Shown one piece after another: positions 4,913 through 6,416 of a stretch of DNA of 6,416 nucleotides. The stretch spans positions 1 through 6,416 of the forward strand of contig JAFMQP010000240.1 of NCBI GenBank assembly GCA_017354575.1, written 5' to 3'. The stretch is from Acidothermales bacterium (GTDB lineage Bacteria; Actinomycetota; Actinomycetes; Streptosporangiales; WHST01). The position numbers and the translations under genes were made by a program. Each line of letters starts with the position of its first letter. Within the stretch, counting starts at the first letter, position 1. The notes under the pieces were generated by a model that was given only the letters and a program-made list of their open reading frames with translations, searched no databases and had not been told where the DNA came from.

Positions 4913-6416
4913 GTGACGTCCCCCTCCACCTCCGCACCCGACGTGGGGGCGCCGCAACTGCGCAGGGGCCGCGTCCTCGCCGGCCTGATGCTCACGACGG
5001 GTCTCGCGGCGATCGACTCCACCGTCGTCGCGACCGCCGTCCCGCTGATCGTGCACGACCTCGGCCGGTTCTCGTTGTTCCCCTGGGTGTTCAGCTCCTA
5101 CGTGCTCGCGACGGCCGTGACGACACCGGTGTACGGCAAGCTCGCCGACGTCTACGGGCGACGCCCGATGCTCCTCGCCGGCACGACGCTGTTCCTGCTC
5201 GGCTCGGTGTTCGCGGGCGCCGCCTGGTCGATGGTCGCGCTGATCGTCGCGCGGTGCGTCCAGGGTCTCGGCGCCGGCGCGTTGCAGAGCATCAGCCAGA
5301 CGGTGGTCGCGGACATCTACCGCATCGAGGAGCGCGGCCGTATCTCCGGCTGGATGTCGAGCGTCTGGGGCCTGTCCGCCATCATCGGCCCCGCGGTCGG
5401 CGGCCTGCTCGCGCAGTACGCCAGCTGGCGCTGGATCTTCTTCATCAACCTCCCGATCGGTCTCGCCGCGCTCGCCATGGTGATGCGGTACCTCCGCGAG
5501 CACGTGGCGCGCACCCGCCACCGCATCGACGTCGAGGGCGGCGTCCTGCTCGTGCTGTGGACCGGCCCGCTGATGCTCGCCCTGCTCTCCGGCGGCACCA
5601 GGTGGGCGTGGTCGGCGTGGCCGAGTCTCGCGCTGTTCTGCGGGACGGCCGTGGCGCTGGTCGCGTTCGTGGTGCGGGAACGCAGGGCGGCGGAGCCGAT
5701 GCTGCCGCCGTGGGTGTTCCGGCGCCGCATCGTCTCCGGGCCCAACCTGAGCAGCCTCTGCGTCGGCGTGACCGTCAGCGGCCTGACCATCTTCCTGCCG
5801 ACGTTCGCGCAGACGGTCCTGGGCGCGACGCCGATCGTCGCCGGCTTCGTGCTCGCGGTGATGTCCATCGGCTGGCCGGTCGCGGCCTCACAGGCGTCCA
5901 GGCTGTACATGCGGATCGGCTTCAGGGACACCTCGCTGGTCGGCGCGGCGTTCCTGATCGCCGCCGCCGTGGTGTTCTGGATGCTCGGCCCGGACGCCGG
6001 GATCGTGCACGTGGCCGTCGCCAGCCTGCTCACCGGCGTCGGGTTGGGGCTGTTGTCCAACTCGATGATGATCGGCGTGCAGTCGATCGTCGGCTGGGAA
6101 CGGCGCGGGGTGCTCACCGGCTCGATGATGTTCACGCGGACCATCGGCACCGCGCTCGGGGCCGCCGTGTTCGGCGGCGTGGCGAACGCCAGTCTCGGCC
6201 ACTGGCTGGCGAACGCGCCGAAACCGTTACGCGGCAAGCTTCCCGCGACCGTCGACAGCGCGGCCAGGCTCGTGACGGGAGGCCACGGTGACGGTACGGT
6301 GACGGCGTTCGTCCGCGAGGGCCTCTACGTCGCGGTCCACCGGGTGTTACTCGGCGTGGGCGTGGTGGCCCTCGTCGCGCTCGTCGTCACGCTCGTCACG
6401 CCGCGGCGATTCCGCC
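4913..6416 (+). CDS. DHA2-type MFS multidrug exporter (3' end outside window)
   Basis: A major facilitator of the 14-helix drug:H+ antiporter type (EmrB/QacA group) in the cytoplasmic membrane, expected to export small hydrophobic or cationic compounds by proton exchange. After a short cytosolic N-terminus the first helix carries IDSTVVATAVP (34-44), the DHA2 motif D. Motif A is GKLADVYGRRPM (75-86), motif B RCVQGLGAG (114-122), and motif C GLSAIIGPAVGGLL (153-166). SWRWIFFINLPIG (171-183) is typical of the subfamily. The frame stays open for 501 codons to the window edge, ending in a last hydrophobic helix and TPRRFR, so only a short tail should be missing. A TAG at 4901-4903 closes the frame upstream, leaving GTG 4913 as the start; GTG 4943 is less likely. 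Codons 439 and 479 are TTA. It lies 68 nt after the kinase gene and probably has its own promoter. The substrate is unknown. Confidence 0.92.
   Translation, partial: MTSPSTSAPDVGAPQLRRGRVLAGLMLTTGLAAIDSTVVATAVPLIVHDLGRFSLFPWVFSSYVLATAVTTPVYGKLADVYGRRPMLLAGTTLFLLGSVFAGAAWSMVALIVARCVQGLGAGALQSISQTVVADIYRIEERGRISGWMSSVWGLSAIIGPAVGGLLAQYASWRWIFFINLPIGLAALAMVMRYLREHVARTRHRIDVEGGVLLVLWTGPLMLALLSGGTRWAWSAWPSLALFCGTAVALVAFVVRERRAAEPMLPPWVFRRRIVSGPNLSSLCVGVTVSGLTIFLPTFAQTVLGATPIVAGFVLAVMSIGWPVAASQASRLYMRIGFRDTSLVGAAFLIAAAVVFWMLGPDAGIVHVAVASLLTGVGLGLLSNSMMIGVQSIVGWERRGVLTGSMMFTRTIGTALGAAVFGGVANASLGHWLANAPKPLRGKLPATVDSAARLVTGGHGDGTVTAFVREGLYVAVHRVLLGVGVVALVALVVTLVTPRRFR

Noticed and set aside
3537..4937. 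466-codon minus-strand frame opposite the kinase
   Set aside because: The composition is that of an antisense shadow, and the kinase on the plus strand has all PfkB motifs.
5317..6237. 306-codon minus-strand frame opposite the exporter
   Set aside because: Ser/Thr/Pro/Arg-rich with no domain; it is a shadow of the exporter gene.
4906..6291. 461-codon plus-strand frame starting at TTG 4906
   Set aside because: Arg-rich translation without membrane segments. The frame from GTG 4913 gives a complete set of DHA2 exporter motifs instead.

Overview
The window is high-GC bacterial DNA. Codon third positions are almost all G or C, GTG starts occur, start codons sit 6 nt behind -10-like hexamers (leaderless style), and the RNase J tail reads like actinobacterial RNase J. 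This points to an actinobacterium, genus not determined. I see no RNA gene, CRISPR array, insertion sequence, attachment site or origin. No gene-free stretch exceeds 300 bases.

Left end: the 3' part of a ribonuclease J gene enters from the left and stops at 630. Convergent to it on the minus strand lies a small gene (672-875) for a 67-residue single-pass membrane protein of unknown function. Upstream of that, also on the minus strand, is a complete acylphosphatase gene (996-1277) with both textbook catalytic residues.

Centre: a 74-bp divergent promoter region (1278-1351) separates acylphosphatase from a three-gene plus-strand operon. The operon holds an aldo/keto reductase (1352-2320), a glycoside hydrolase family 4 enzyme (2336-3676) and a PfkB-family carbohydrate kinase (3693-4844), with gaps of 15 and 16 nt. 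Both divergent genes look leaderless. An 18-bp near-palindrome covers both predicted -35 elements and is the best operator candidate. The operon looks like a cytoplasmic module for an unidentified glycoside: the kinase adds phosphate, the GH4 enzyme cleaves the glycosidic bond by NAD-dependent redox elimination, and the reductase may process a carbonyl product. No sugar transporter or PTS component is present in the window.

Right end: a DHA2-type (14-helix, EmrB/QacA-like) MFS exporter starts at GTG 4913 and runs off the window. It appears to have its own leaderless promoter just behind an 8-bp inverted repeat. It carries two TTA leucine codons, the only ones in any gene here, which suggests possible bldA-type translational control.

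Nothing here is a clearly new defence or mobile system. The most rewarding leads are the GH4/kinase/reductase module with its non-standard GH4 active-site tetrapeptide, the shared palindrome in the divergent promoter, and the TTA-containing exporter.
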